NCBI GenBank assembly: GCA_027186245.1 | Contig: CP114486.1 | Coordinates: 2,666,001 to 2,730,000 of the forward strand | DNA length: 64,000 nucleotides | Direction: 5' to 3' | Origin: Coriaria nepalensis | Lineage: Eukaryota; Streptophyta; Magnoliopsida; Cucurbitales; Coriariaceae | Shown here: one piece after another, positions 1-11,400 of the stretch | How the letters are laid out: the number at the start of each line of letters is the position of its first letter | Numbering within the stretch: position 1 is the first letter of the stretch | Notes under the pieces: generated by a model | The model's database searches: none | Told to the model about the DNA's origin: nothing | What the model saw: the letters and a program-made list of their open reading frames with translations, nothing else | Program-made: the position numbers and the translations under genes

Positions 1-967
1 AGATAGGAATTTGACTCTACAAATCAAACAAGAAGATAATGTTTTCTATTTATTTTGATTCTTGCAAATCAGGACAGACATGATAAGTATGCATATTGAT
101 ATTGGTCTTCACTTTTCCCCTCAACCTTACCTAAATAACATAACGAAGATTGTACATCTGGAGAAATCAAATGGTACATATCCTTCTCCTAAGGTAAAGT
201 CATAAATGAGCATTATGAGAGACAGCTTATGACATAAGAGAAGAAGCCAAAAAAAAAAATAGTGGAAGAGATTCTACCTTTCTAACTCTTATGCGAGCTT
301 ACAGGGATGACCAAGACACCAAGTTTAAAGCCTATCCATAGTTCGGACTTTTAGACGTTTCAGTTTCACTCTCTCAATCTCTCTCGATCCTCAAAATGAC
401 CCAAATCCTGACCGCCCAACAAAACAGCGAAGATTTCTCAATCAAGTACACGTGCTTGGCTACCTTTTCCTTAATTTTCACCTTCTTCCTTGATTTGCTT
501 CTTATTATACTTTCATCCAAAGGCAGAGTAGCCAGTCTTTGTTTCTTGCTTTGATCGTTTTCATCAGGGCCCAGTTGATCATCATCACTCACTAGCTACA
601 CCACCAATTGCTTCAAAATTCTGATTCCTCTTTTCCAGGATGGTATGAAAAAAGTAGCCTTTTAAAAAAAAAAATATGGTTCGGATCCAGGTTGACTGCT
701 TGGCAAATTGCTCTTCTCACATCTGATCAATTCTTTCTCGATTTTCGTCTTTTTTTTTAATTATTATTTTTTTTGACTTCTACCCACTTGCGAATTATTC
801 GAATATTTCAATCCATGTTATTTGTTCTTCTCGATCTGGATTTGGGAATGTAGCATTGTAGAAGGAGAACTGAGGTTAGAGATAGATTATCGTTACTAGT
901 CCAGCAAGTCGTTTTGCTTTTCTGGGTTTCTTTGATTGATTGAATTTTGATTGATTCAAAAATTCAA
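1..967. other. Upstream region of the C2H2 gene; no gene supported
   Basis: AT-rich with T-runs around 740-775. A 72-codon minus-strand frame (374-592) opens with GTG and matches nothing I recognise. Bases about 800-967 are probably 5' UTR and promoter of the zinc-finger gene. No TATA box could be assigned with confidence. Confidence 0.4.
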
Positions 968-2254
968 ATGGAAGAAAATCAGAACCCAAAGTTTAAATGC
1001 AAGTTTTGTGGCAGAATCTACCCTTGTGGGAAGTCTCTAGGTGGTCATATTAGAATTCATATGACTCATAAATTGTCTCATAGAAGAAGACATGAAGAAG
1101 ATGAAGATGAAGAAGAGGAGTTCAAATTCAAAGCTAAAATGAGGAAGCATCAATCTTTTACTACTAATGGGAAGAAGAGCATACGGAGATATACCGATTC
1201 AGTAGCGCTTAAATCATCATCAGTTGATGCAAATTCAGGTTATGTTCTTAGAGACAATCCCAGAAGAACAAGGAGGTTTGTGGATGCTTCAAATCTTCAT
1301 AATTTTCATCATGAAAAGGCTGAAAATGGGTTTCTTCAATCATCAAAAGCCCAATCGGAGAAGGACGAAGAGGAGATGAACAAGCTTGAAGATTACAATG
1401 CTTCTTCTTCTCTGTCAAATGGGTTTTCATCTGATTTGAATATTGAGGATGAACTAAAAGAGGTAGCTTTGTGTTTGATAATGCTGTCTCGAGATTCTTC
1501 TGGTTGTAAGGGAGCTTATTTGAATTCTGCCGAGTCTTCTGATAACAATTCAGAGGATCTAGAAACTAAATCAATATCTTCAATTGATACAAGAATGGTC
1601 AAAAAAGCTGCAAATTTTGGTGCTTATCATGAGAATTTTGATTCTGGCCACTTCAAAAATGGGACCAAGAAGAATCCCAATCTTGATTTTTCTTCAAATG
1701 TGGTTGTTAGGAATGGTCAAATGCAGATTATACCTTCTACCTCTTCTTCTTCCAAGTATGAGTTAAGAAAAAGATTGAATAATGGTACTTCAGGTAAGTT
1801 TCTACAAGATTCCTACAAGAAGATGCCAACTCCTACAACAAATCCTGATGATGAGTATTGGTTGAATACTACTCATCCAACCAAGGTCGGAAAAGGGTTC
1901 TACGATTCATCATTACCCGAAGTCTTCTCGGGAAAATGCGCGACGACGACAGATGAGAGATTTTCGGAGAAAGTACAATGGAGAAAATTGGTGTCGAAGA
2001 AAAGCAAGAGGCACAAGTGTCCAATCTGTATGAAGGTTTTTCGTTCAGGGCAAGCTTTAGGTGGTCATAAAAGGTCCCACTTTGTTGGAAGGTCTAGTAC
2101 TTGTCCTATTAATGGAGAGATAAGTATGGTGATGAAGAAAGAATCTTCTTCTTCTGGGTTTAATGCTCTGATTGATCTTAATGCTCCTGCTCCCATTGAG
2201 GAGGAGGAAGAAGAAGAAGATGATACTGGAAGCATTGGGTTTTTGCCATGGTGA
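968..2254 (+). CDS. C2H2 zinc-finger transcriptional repressor, ZAT-like
   Basis: Single-exon gene of 428 residues. I start at the ATG at 968 because the longer frame begins with a TTG. There are two plant C2H2 fingers of the form C-x2-C-x12-H-x3-H. Finger 1 lies at about residues 11-31 and carries KSLGGH in place of the usual QALGGH. Finger 2 lies at about 351-371 and has the canonical QALGGH helix. A leucine-rich L-box (ELKEVALCLIMLSRD) sits mid-protein, and a DLNAPAP EAR-type motif near residue 402 precedes an acidic tail. In this family QALGGH fingers bind DNA in the nucleus and the DLN/EAR motif recruits TOPLESS-type co-repressors, so I infer a nuclear repressor, often stress- or development-responsive. 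The two fingers are unusually far apart, as in the ZAT1/4/9 group, though a middle finger may have been lost. The exact orthologue is not assigned. Confidence 0.9.
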   Translation: MEENQNPKFKCKFCGRIYPCGKSLGGHIRIHMTHKLSHRRRHEEDEDEEEEFKFKAKMRKHQSFTTNGKKSIRRYTDSVALKSSSVDANSGYVLRDNPRRTRRFVDASNLHNFHHEKAENGFLQSSKAQSEKDEEEMNKLEDYNASSSLSNGFSSDLNIEDELKEVALCLIMLSRDSSGCKGAYLNSAESSDNNSEDLETKSISSIDTRMVKKAANFGAYHENFDSGHFKNGTKKNPNLDFSSNVVVRNGQMQIIPSTSSSSKYELRKRLNNGTSGKFLQDSYKKMPTPTTNPDDEYWLNTTHPTKVGKGFYDSSLPEVFSGKCATTTDERFSEKVQWRKLVSKKSKRHKCPICMKVFRSGQALGGHKRSHFVGRSSTCPINGEISMVMKKESSSSGFNALIDLNAPAPIEEEEEEEDDTGSIGFLPW

Positions 2255-4085
2255 GTATAGAAAACACTAATCAGCAGCAAATGATGTTTTACTTTTGTTA
2301 TTATTGTTCTTTTCTTTTCCTTTCAAGTTGATCAGAAAACAGTCCCTTCTCTTTACTCTTCTTGAGCTCCAAATTGATAATGAAGGTGATGGTTTTTCTT
2401 TTTTTTTTCTTTTTTGGACTTTTTCCTTATCTTGTCATGTGATTATTACCCGTCCATATTCAAGAAGTTTTAGAGTACATATTTCATACGTTTATACGTA
2501 ACTTACGTCGAGTTTTCAGTTAGATAGTAATGGTTGGAATATAAATATTATTTTTATTTATAAATATTAAAAAATAATTAAGTTATTATCATTAATTTTT
2601 TTTTTCTTTTTCGAATATAATTAATTTTTATTATATTAATTCACTATTTTCACGGTGAATCTGAAATTTTTCTAATTTTTTACAATACATTTCCTAATGT
2701 ATAAAATCCCCTCTATTAAAATTTTAATAATTAGATTTAAAAATAATTAAGAAAATATGAGATACAATTTTATTTATATAATTTAATTTTAAAAAATCAG
2801 CTCATATTATGTTTTGTCATTTGATGACGTAAACTAACTTCTTTTTTTTTTTCTCTCTTTTTTCCTTCGTTAATAAATAATACTCACCTGTAGATTGGGC
2901 TCAAGTAACTGGACCATATAATATGAGGCTAATAACTGAATAATTATTATGAATAAAATTTCATGTGACCTTAAGACTTGATTCTCAATATCACAATCAT
3001 TTCAATCTTCCTCAGCTTTAAAGCAAATTACATGCATCTTTCTTGTGTTACGGATTATAACGGTCTCTTCTGATCTTATAAATTATAAGTTTATATTTTT
3101 TAAATTTATCTTAAATTATAAATAATTTCTTAAGTTAATTAATTATTTATTATTTTATTCTCTAAATTATAATTATAATTTTATTTTAATCTAAACTTCT
3201 ATAGATGGAACTCCGAGCTCAAGACACCCATTGATGGAGGTAGAACTTGAGTTTGACTTCCATCCGTAGAGGTTTGGATGAAAATGAGAAAGAAAAAAAA
3301 AAGTTGAGGAGATTAAATAATAAATAAATAAATTTTTAAATAAAAATAACGGTTGATTACGTTGAAAAATTAATATTCTTAATTATGAAGGAAACAAATA
3401 TTCTTAGTGCAACTCAAGTAAAATAACTTAGGGCATGAAGGAAAAAGTAACTCTATTACTATATATACACGTGATATGATATATATATATATATACTAAA
3501 TGAGTTCGCCATGTATATATATTGTATATAGATGTGATGAATGCGTTGTCAGGGTGATACATAACGGGTCATGCAGGGCGTGAACACAGTGATCAGAGAA
3601 GACGGAAGATCAATGGGCATACATCACTCGAGCATTAAACTGATTAAGACGCAGTCAGCATGGAATGAGGAACAAACGTCGAAAAGTAATTAATTATCAC
3701 TTTGATTAAACAAGATAATCATTCATTCATGGAGATCAGTGATTAGAGTTTTTTGTCGCTAAAGTTGTTCTCCAATCACATTACACTTAAAATTTTCTTT
3801 ATGGGAAAGTCATGAGCCCTTTCTAACTGTGCTTGACAGGGAAGAAGGAAGCAGCGCAAAGTGGGGTGGCTAAAGACTAAAAGATAAGATCGTCCAGAAA
3901 GCACTAACACCCTCTCTAAAAAGATCCTAACGGGTAAAGAGTTCTACACCCAATTAATGGGAGCTATACTTAGATTGCAGAAATTTTATATAACAAATCT
4001 CATACTTACTCCAACTCGTGCTTTGTTCATCGATGATCAATCGTGTGTGAATTTGAAGCATATATATGAAGGGTTGGGTTCCTTC

Positions 4086-4121
<36 letters not shown>

Positions 4122-4376
4122 CTCTCTAAACCTAACTGAGAATTGATTTGAGATTTCGTACTCATGATAGCTAGAATTAAATAGTGGGTTCCTGTTAATG
4201 AAGAAGATTATGATATGAAATAGAGTCCTAGCTCGCTAGTCGGTGCATGATATTAATTATACGTATTTTAATATTCATAATGCATGACAAAATGGATTAA
4301 GATAATGGAGCACGTGCTTAAAAATTACCAATACTCATGAATAATAATTAATAATGGATTGCGCCCCGTATTGAAC
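2255..4376. other. Intergenic region between convergent genes; simple repeats only
   Basis: AT-rich spacer between the ends of the zinc-finger gene and WRKY57. It contains an (AT)n tract at about 3478-3496 and a (CT)n microsatellite at about 4081-4130. The first few hundred bases should be 3' UTR. No open frame with recognisable protein similarity was seen on either strand. Confidence 0.5.
4081..4130. repeat. (CT)n microsatellite
   Basis: Nearly pure CT dinucleotide tract of about 50 bp, interrupted by a few CCT steps. Confidence 0.9.
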
Positions 4377-6222
4377 TCATGATCTGTTAAGCATTCCAGG
4401 AGGCACAATGTCTGCGAGCAATCCTTCATCTGAAGGAGTGTTAGATTGCGACTTTGACTCATGTGAGGTTACAAGAAGCCGATCATCACGATGAAGTACG
4501 GTGGGGTAGTAGTGAAACCGTGGGTTATTAATCTGATCGTGATGATCGGAATTAGAAGGCAGTAATAATCGAGGACCAAAGGGAGCTGCCTGATCATGAT
4601 CATGAGTAGTACTAATGAATTCCCCACCTCGGGGAAATCCAACAGTTTCATGGCAGTGTTGACCTTCGTATGTTGTTATTACAATACTTGGATCTTCCCA
4701 TGATCTTTCTACTCTTTTCTTCACCGTACATTTGCCGTTTGTGCAGCGATAGTAACTCCTACACAGTAATAACTAGTTAACAATTTTTTTTTTCCAATAG
4801 TAAATAGATTAAGAACTAAGTACCTTGGGAAGGGACTGTGTTTTACAGCCTTTTGTCCATATTTTCTCCATCTGTAACCGTCTTCAAGATTATCAACTTC
4901 GCTCTTTGTCACGAATGCAACCCGGGGTTGCCGGATTCGCATTTTCACGGCCTTCTTTTGGACCACCTTATTACTATTGCTACAAAATACACATTTCACA
5001 TACATTAATAAAAAGGAAGGAATGAAAACCAAAACAATCTCACAGCATATGCAGTGAACAATCTTCAATCACTGTCTCCTGGCCAAAAAAGAAAAACCTC
5101 AGTACAGTGTATTCAGATCATGTGGACAATTATTCGTGTAGCCGATCCCGAAAACATCGTAAATAGATTTAAATGACGAGGATGAGTAAAATTAGATTCA
5201 TGACATATCATTATTCATGATATAGAGTATAGAAGCGCGCAGAAGAAGGTAGAAGTTGTATAGAGTATAGGCGCTCCAAAATGAAAAGAGAGGAATTATT
5301 GAAAGAGCATAAAACTCTTTTAACTACTTTTTCAAACCGAAAAAAGGGGGAAAAACATATTGCGATGTTCCCGCTTTTTAATTGTCCCGACACGCCATTC
5401 TCGCTGCAAAAACGGTAGCGTTTGGGGACTTATAATTATATCAAAATGGTCCCTTTCAGTTTGTTGCATTCGTATATCTGACCCGATATTTCTCTAAAAT
5501 TACGAAACTACCTACCTCAGCTTACTTGCTGGTTTTTCTGGAGAGTACTAGACTACTAGCTCGCTAGCACACAGAGTTGCACTCCACCTGATTTTTAATT
5601 TTCCTTCCATCCAAACAGAAATATGAGAAAAAAATTAAAACAAAAACCGCGAAAACTCGGAATGACTCTTCAATTATTTCTCGTCATTCTAGAATTTGAA
5701 ATTTTAGTGGTTAAATTTTGTCCATGAAAAATCAGAGTTAATTACTGGTAAGGCGAATAGCAATTCAAAAAGACGGATCGGATTTTCAAGCATTCCAACT
5801 CACGATATCTCAGGCGGTTTCCCTCCTGATCCGGTGGACTTCTCAGGCGGATCTTCGCTCGAGCACGAAGACAGCGACGGATTTGACGTGGAAACGTCAC
5901 CAACCGCTCCTACCAAATTCACCGGTTCCGATCCTCCAACCTCTCTGCTGCCACATATCTCAGGCGGCACCTCAATATTTCCCGCCAAATTGAACCTATA
6001 GGCCTTACCGATTCTGTCTAAGTCGGAGATCCATCCATGTTCACTTCCGGCTCGGTCCACATCGTCCGATGCAAAGTTCCAGCCGAAGTCTCCTAGTATA
6101 CTGCTCTCACTATCGCCCCCGGAGAAGAAACTGTAAACACTATCGGAGCCTGCTCCAAACTGCATCCAGCTCGCGCCGCTGTTGAACTCGGTTGCTGGAT
6201 CGGACTTATCTTTTTCATTCAT
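4377..6222 (-). CDS. WRKY57: WRKY transcription factor, WRKY57 orthologue
   Basis: Three exons on the minus strand: 6222-5804, 4979-4824 and 4758-4377, joined at GT-AG sites with consistent phase, giving 318 residues. One WRKY domain is present: [18 protein letters not shown], then [15 protein letters not shown] with the intron splitting the Arg codon, then the zinc-ligand run to [11 protein letters not shown], a C2-H-x-H group II finger. The Ser-rich stretch before [17 protein letters not shown] in exon 1 and the C-terminal [13 protein letters not shown] match my memory of WRKY57 (group IIc) closely. The product should bind W-boxes in the nucleus; the Arabidopsis homologue is linked to drought tolerance and jasmonate/auxin-controlled leaf senescence. 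A GA-rich tract lies in the probable 5' UTR at 6429-6456. The start is the ATG at 6222. Confidence 0.95.
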
Positions 6223-6428
6223 ATATAATCGTAACTACGATCCGATCCTCCTGAATCTGATCGATCCAATTCGAATCTGCTAAATGGAGCTAGAGGAAGT
6301 AGAGATAGAGAGAGAAGGTTAGGGTTTCATTATAGAGTAGTTCGTGGAGTGTTGGAAAGGACGCGTAGTTTTCTTTAACTTTCTAATAGATAGAATGCCT
6401 TGTCTCATCAAAACACAGTGACGAAGAG

Positions 6429-6456
6429 GGGGAGAGAGAGAGAGAGAGAGAGAGAA
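6429..6456. repeat. (GA)n tract in the probable WRKY57 5' leader
   Basis: About 28 bp of GA repeats, CT-rich on the WRKY57 sense strand, roughly 210 bp upstream of its ATG. CT-rich leaders and promoters are common in plants; a role here is inference only. Confidence 0.6.
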
Positions 6457-7619
6457 GGGAATACCAGAAGGAAGAAAAGAGATTAGAAGGAGATCGACGT
6501 CAACCTGGAAACGGGGGATGGAAGGCTGGTATTTAAAAGCGTGGAAGGGAAGGAGAGAGAGGTGCAGGTGGTGACCCACGCGCAATTCATCGAGATGTGG
6601 GGCCCGGATGAGGAAGAAAGAGAGATATTATGACTACTTTCCATTTCCGACAAGGACACACATTGTTGCTCTGCACCCTCACCTTACGCAATCTAAATTT
6701 TGCTTTGCATTATTATTATTATTAATTAATTAATTAATTAATTTTCGTACGAACGAATTATAAAATGAACGTCACTAGTGATATCATATAGTTTTACAGA
6801 GATAATTACAAGAATCACATAGTTGATGAATTATTTGTTGGGGGGGGGGGGGCAATCACGTAAATTCGCAAAGAAAATATCAAATGAAATCGATCCAAAA
6901 GAAAAGAACTAGTTATCTTATATAGAGGAGGATAGAGAACCCTGGTTGTCCCTCTACCTAAGTAATAGATGTGGGCCCCCTAACCCTAAAAGGAGAGAGA
7001 AGTCATGTTAGTAAGTGTTGATGCGACAAATATCTCAAAGAATTTATAAAAGTAACCTCGAAAATATTTTATTTAAAATACTAACCTCAAAAGGTTTTTG
7101 TTAAAAAATTGCCTTTAATTTTGACTTTACTTTTGAAATAAAAAATTTAAGAGAAAATATAAAATTACTTTTTTATCCATCATTTTTTCACCTTCTCCCT
7201 CTCACATTCCCTCCATTTTATAAGAACCATTTCTTCTTTATCTTCTTCAATATTTCTTCTTTATCTTCTTTTTCATTTTGAAGCAGCCATACTTCAATGA
7301 TTATGTTCTTCATCTTCTTCATTTCGAAATCAATCTAACATCCCCAAAAATCTCGTCTGATTTTTTTCGTTTCGAAACTAATCTAACCCAAGTATTTGAA
7401 GAAAGAAAAAATCACTAAAGAAAGCCATGATCAATGTCAATGCGACCTAACTTGGCGTTAGAATCAATAGGCGGAAAAGAGCAACACCACCGAAGGTAAA
7501 TTTCCGACACTTAAAAGACTAGGAAATTTTTGGAAATTTTAATGTTTTATGTATGTGTTTTGGACTAAATGTGTGTTTGATTGAGAAAATATTGATAAGA
7601 TGTCGTGTGCATAAAGTTC

Positions 7620-8260
7620 ATGATGGCTTAGCTCTGAATCTCAGAGAGTTCGAACATTCGGTTCTCTGATCTGGATGGTCGATGAGCTCTGAATATACTC
7701 GTCGAGTATATAGATCACATCTCGAACCCTTTTAGTATATGCCTTGTGCTGGCTTGTAATGTCAATGCCTCAACACACCCATAGTTTGAAGTGAATTTTC
7801 CCTTCCAAAGTTGCCCACTGCACCTGAGAACCTTTCTAACCTTCTAAAATGATGTGTTGATGCAATAGTTGAGATGTTCGAGCTAAGACCGTTAATAATT
7901 ATTAAAGCATTTAAAGAATGCTCAATTGGACATATGTGTTCTCCATAAAGGTGTCTTGAGCATTATGCAGAACAAATACGCATATTGATCATTATTTAGA
8001 TACTCCAATAATTACTAATGGTCTTATGATAACATTCTCGACTACTATAGCATTACACATCCTTTCATGTGGTTGGTTAAGGACATCATGTGTAGTGCAT
8101 AATCATGGAAGAAGATATTCACTTTAGATAATGTGTGAATTGAGGGTCGATATAACCAACAAATTGTGTATACCAGGAATATTAGAGAGAAGCCTATCGT
8201 CCAAAAATAACTAATGGGTTACAAATTAAGGACATCACTAAATCGTAGTTTAACATCATA
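7620..8260. repeat. Long imperfect foldback, MITE-like or hairpin-forming
   Basis: The left half (about 7620-7950) is matched by the reverse complement of the right half (about 7970-8260). The best part is the core at 7885-8027, where AGACCGTTAATAATTATTA pairs with the complement of TAATAATTACTAATGGTCT and pairing continues inward about 58 nt to a short loop. Outward, blocks such as CACTGCACCTGAG/CACTACACATGAT and CCTCAACACAC/CCTCAATTCACAC still align. No coding frame is present. This could be a foldback MITE or an inverted duplication giving hairpin RNA. The ends are approximate and I found no target-site duplication. Confidence 0.65.
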
Positions 8261-8693
8261 TATGTAATTACTTAAAATAGTAATTGTAATTGTTTGACAT
8301 ATTTATATAATTAGTTTAAGTAGTTTAAATAGTAATTGTAATTGTTGGTTTTGTTGAAACTTATATAATTAATTATATTTAGTTGTTTGCATAATATGTT
8401 TTGTTTGTTTGCATGTATTGAGAATATGTTGTGAGTAATTTGACCTAGTAAAATGAGATATTTTAACGGTTATGATGTCTGCTTTTTAAAAGATTTTGCC
8501 ATTAATTTGTTAAGATAACTTCATTATATGTAATGATAAGTCTCAAACAAATATTTGATCACGAAAACTCTAGTTATGAGTCAAACTTGGAAAAAAATAA
8601 AAACAAATTATAAGTCACTACCCTTTACTCGGTGACATCATCTCGATACTCAATGGACACTTTTGTACACTCACCGAGCATCGAACTTTCACT

Positions 8694-8850
8694 CTAAAGT
8701 AACCCTTGACCTTAAGGTTGAACATTTGATTCTAAACCCTAAAACTTTCTCTTTGAAGATTAAACCTTTGACTATGAAGGTTTAACCTTTAACTCTGAAA
8801 GATTAACACTTTAAGGTCAAATGTTTAAACCTTTAAGCTTAAATGTACAA
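8694..8850. repeat. Degenerate 21-bp minisatellite, array A
   Basis: About seven diverged units of 20-22 bp with the rough consensus CTTAAAGGTTAAACCTTTGAC, e.g. TATGAAGGTTTAACCTTTAAC. The unit is itself partly palindromic around AAAGGTTTAACCTTT. The same unit recurs in array B. Confidence 0.6.
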
Positions 8851-9176
8851 CATATTATTATATACTATAGCTATAATATAATATTGATTTGAACATACAT
8901 GATTACTTATTATAATATACCAGATTCATAAGAGGTGTCCGAAGAAGAACTCATTTATAATACATGTGTATGGCCCATCAAACACTTGAATGAATAGTAT
9001 TATGTAATATAGAAAATTAAACACTTACTTCTTCTTAAAAAAAATGCAATCAATTTGCTGAAAAAATAATCAAATTCTATGTTGCAAAACATTGTTAAAT
9101 GTTTTTTAACTGAATCAATTTATAGTACTTTAGTTCACGTGAAGGTAAGATTATGTACAAATCTATTTTTTTTATA

Positions 9177-9270
9177 GAACATATTCATCCCGTATATAGA
9201 CATATATCAGGCTTAGTCATTGAGAACATATTCATCACATATATAGACATATATCTATCCTAGTCATTGA
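9177..9270. repeat. 47-bp tandem duplication
   Basis: Two abutting copies (9177-9223 and 9224-9270), both running from GAACATATTCATC to TAGTCATTGA, with a few substitutions. Confidence 0.75.
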
Positions 9271-9358
9271 ATTCAATGATTATATTTTATCACTGTCAAT
9301 TGTTACCTTCTACCCGAGTTTATTAATAATAAGAAATTTGATCATCAATTGAACCTCA

Positions 9359-9558
9359 TCTCGATGCTCGATGGGGACTCAATGGGTTATTTAATAGTCC
9401 CCATTGATCATCGAGAAGATGTTGGAAGTCTTTAGTTGTCTTGCTGCTCAATGGGTTATTTAATAGTCGTCGTCGAGAATCAAGAAGATGTTCAGATTCT
9501 CTTAAACCCCGTCTCGATGCTCGATGGGTTTTTTAACAGTTATCATCGAGCATCGAGA
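9359..9558. repeat. Cluster of short hairpins sharing a CTCGATGCTCGATG motif
   Basis: Hairpin 1: arms 9359-9379 and 9396-9416, 21 nt each with two mismatches and a 16-nt loop. Hairpin 2: arms 9512-9526 and 9544-9558, a perfect 15-bp stem with a 17-nt loop. A further degenerate copy lies at about 9445-9490, and single arms recur near 8635-8690 and 9585-9605. Confidence 0.7.
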
Positions 9559-9607
9559 TGATGTCATGGAGACTTTTACAAAACCCCATCGAGCATCGGG
9601 ATGATGT

Positions 9608-9786
9608 CACTTTAAAGGTTAAATATTTGATTTTAAAAGTTAAATCTTTGACCTTAAAGGTTAAACTTTTCACCATAAAGTTTAAATACTTCACTTTTAA
9701 ACGTTTAACCTTTCATCCTAAGGATTTAAGCCTTTCACCCTTAAATATTTAACATTTCACCCTAAAGAGTTAAGCATTTCACTCTT
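9608..9786. repeat. Degenerate 21-bp minisatellite, array B
   Basis: About eight head-to-tail units of 21-22 bp, such as TTTAAAAGTTAAATCTTTGAC and CTTAAAGGTTAAACTTTTCAC. The consensus is the same as array A, about 0.8 kb upstream. Confidence 0.7.
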
Positions 9787-10440
9787 AATGTCGTGTAAAC
9801 TATATAAAAGTTTGATTATATCACATTCAAAAATATCATTTCAAATTACCAAGATTATATGAATAAAGAAATATATAGGTAATTAACGATGCTCTTTCTC
9901 ACATGAATCTTTTTAAGTCTTCGAAATCAACTTCACGTGTAGGGGAGATTTATCATCTTGTGTTTGCAAGTGATACAAAAATTTCTTCACATTTTCATCA
10001 TTTCTTATATATAATGGGAAAGACACAATTTAACTAAATGGAGAAATGAGTTTTTGATATTTCTAAGTCTTCAAAGATAAATAACACAAGAAGAATAAAT
10101 AAACAGTGATGTGATGTTGTGTGTGGGAAGAAGAATAAGATGATGAGGGTATAATAATAATAATTTTATTTTAAAAAAATTTTGAAGCAAGAGTATTATG
10201 ATCATTTTAAGTTTTATTAATTTTTTAAATATTAAAAATATATTTAAGGGCCATTTTTCTAAGGACAAAATTTGATAGGTTAAACTCTGAATTTTTTTCC
10301 TCTTAGAAGGCCCATTAATAAAAAAAACCCTAATATCTTTCAGAGTGGAATTAATATGTTTTAGTGTAATAAAATGGAATTATTTATGTTGTATCTACGA
10401 AACTATTCAAATAAATTTGATACGTCATTTGTATCTATGA

Positions 10441-10742
10441 AAAAGATGACCATATATCAAGAGCACAATAATTGTTATAGAAGCGATCTCAACTGTCTGG
10501 AGAAAAGACAAGATCAACCCCATCAATTAAGCATTTCGGCCAAAACAATCATAGAAGTCGAGTACCTTAGCTAAAATGGGGAAAGATGAAGGTGGTAAAA
10601 AGATGACCATATCAAGAGCACAATGGCTGTTATAGAGAAGCGATCTTAACCGTCTGGAGAAAAGACAATATCAACCCCATCAATTAAGCATTTCGGCCAA
10701 AACAATCATAGAAGTCGAGTACCTTGGCTGAAATGGGGAAAG
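10441..10742. repeat. 157-bp tandem duplication
   Basis: Two copies with a period of 157 bp. Both run from AGATGACCATAT through the motif AAGCATTTCGGCCAAAAC to AAATGGGGAAAGA. Copies begin near 10444 and 10601 and differ by a few substitutions and small indels. The duplication lies inside a retroelement-like relic. Confidence 0.85.
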
Positions 10743-11400
10743 AGATAAAATTTTGGCCGAAATGTGAGCTTTGACCGAGATATTCGCCTAGTCAAAGAGG
10801 CTAAATAACTTGTCCTCAAAAAGTGGGTATATTGGTTCCAATGAACCTAGACTTAATAAAAGCTAAATTCATCCATAAGTTAAGTCATCAACTAATTCAC
10901 TAAAAAGGTGGTGGGACCCATAAAATAGAACAGTAGGGCAAGAATCAAAGAGGTGGGTTGTCAAATTTAACTTATTTACAAGAGTGTCATCAATGTATTC
11001 ACCAACGATTAACAAAAATTGAGTTACACTCGTAAATCTTTTCTATGCTCTTATAAAAATTTTCTCAAAGTTCTATGCTATACTTTTATTTTTTTTTGAT
11101 TCCTTTGAGAATTATGTATTTTCTTAGATTTGCTATTCAAAATTAGTAATTAAAGTGCCCTATTATTACATGAGTGATAATATCAATTTATCAGTCATGA
11201 ATTAGATATTATCGTTTTTTTCTTTGTTTATTTAACTTTTTATTTATCACTTTCATAAGAATATAGTTAATAATTTATTATCATATATTAGATATGTTGC
11301 TTTAAATTTTGTCATTTTATTAAAATATTTCATTACTTATTCATTTATTTTCATCTTTTAGTCTATTATTATATATAAAAATTTAATTTATTATAGTAGA
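10441..11400. mobile_element. LTR-retroelement-like relic, copy 1
   Basis: This stretch is related in sequence to 50090-50900. Shared blocks include the GCATTTCGGC motif, AACCTAGACTTAATAAAAG, CTAATTCACTAAAAAGGTGG (ACCCACTAAAAAAGTGG in the other copy) and the downstream TTTATTTATCACTTTCATAA region. It lacks any readable gag or pol frame. I call it a decayed LTR or LTR-proximal fragment because the related copy leads into a Ty3/gypsy-like primer-binding region. Its boundaries are not defined. Confidence 0.45.

Noticed and set aside
374..592. 72-codon minus-strand frame, possibly the start of a gene leaving the window
   Set aside because: Opens with GTG rather than ATG and resembles no family I know; lies in the upstream region of the zinc-finger gene.
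8694..8760. Interstitial telomeric repeat suggested by AAACCCTAAAA
   Set aside because: Only one AAACCCT unit occurs; the surrounding array has a different 21-bp unit.
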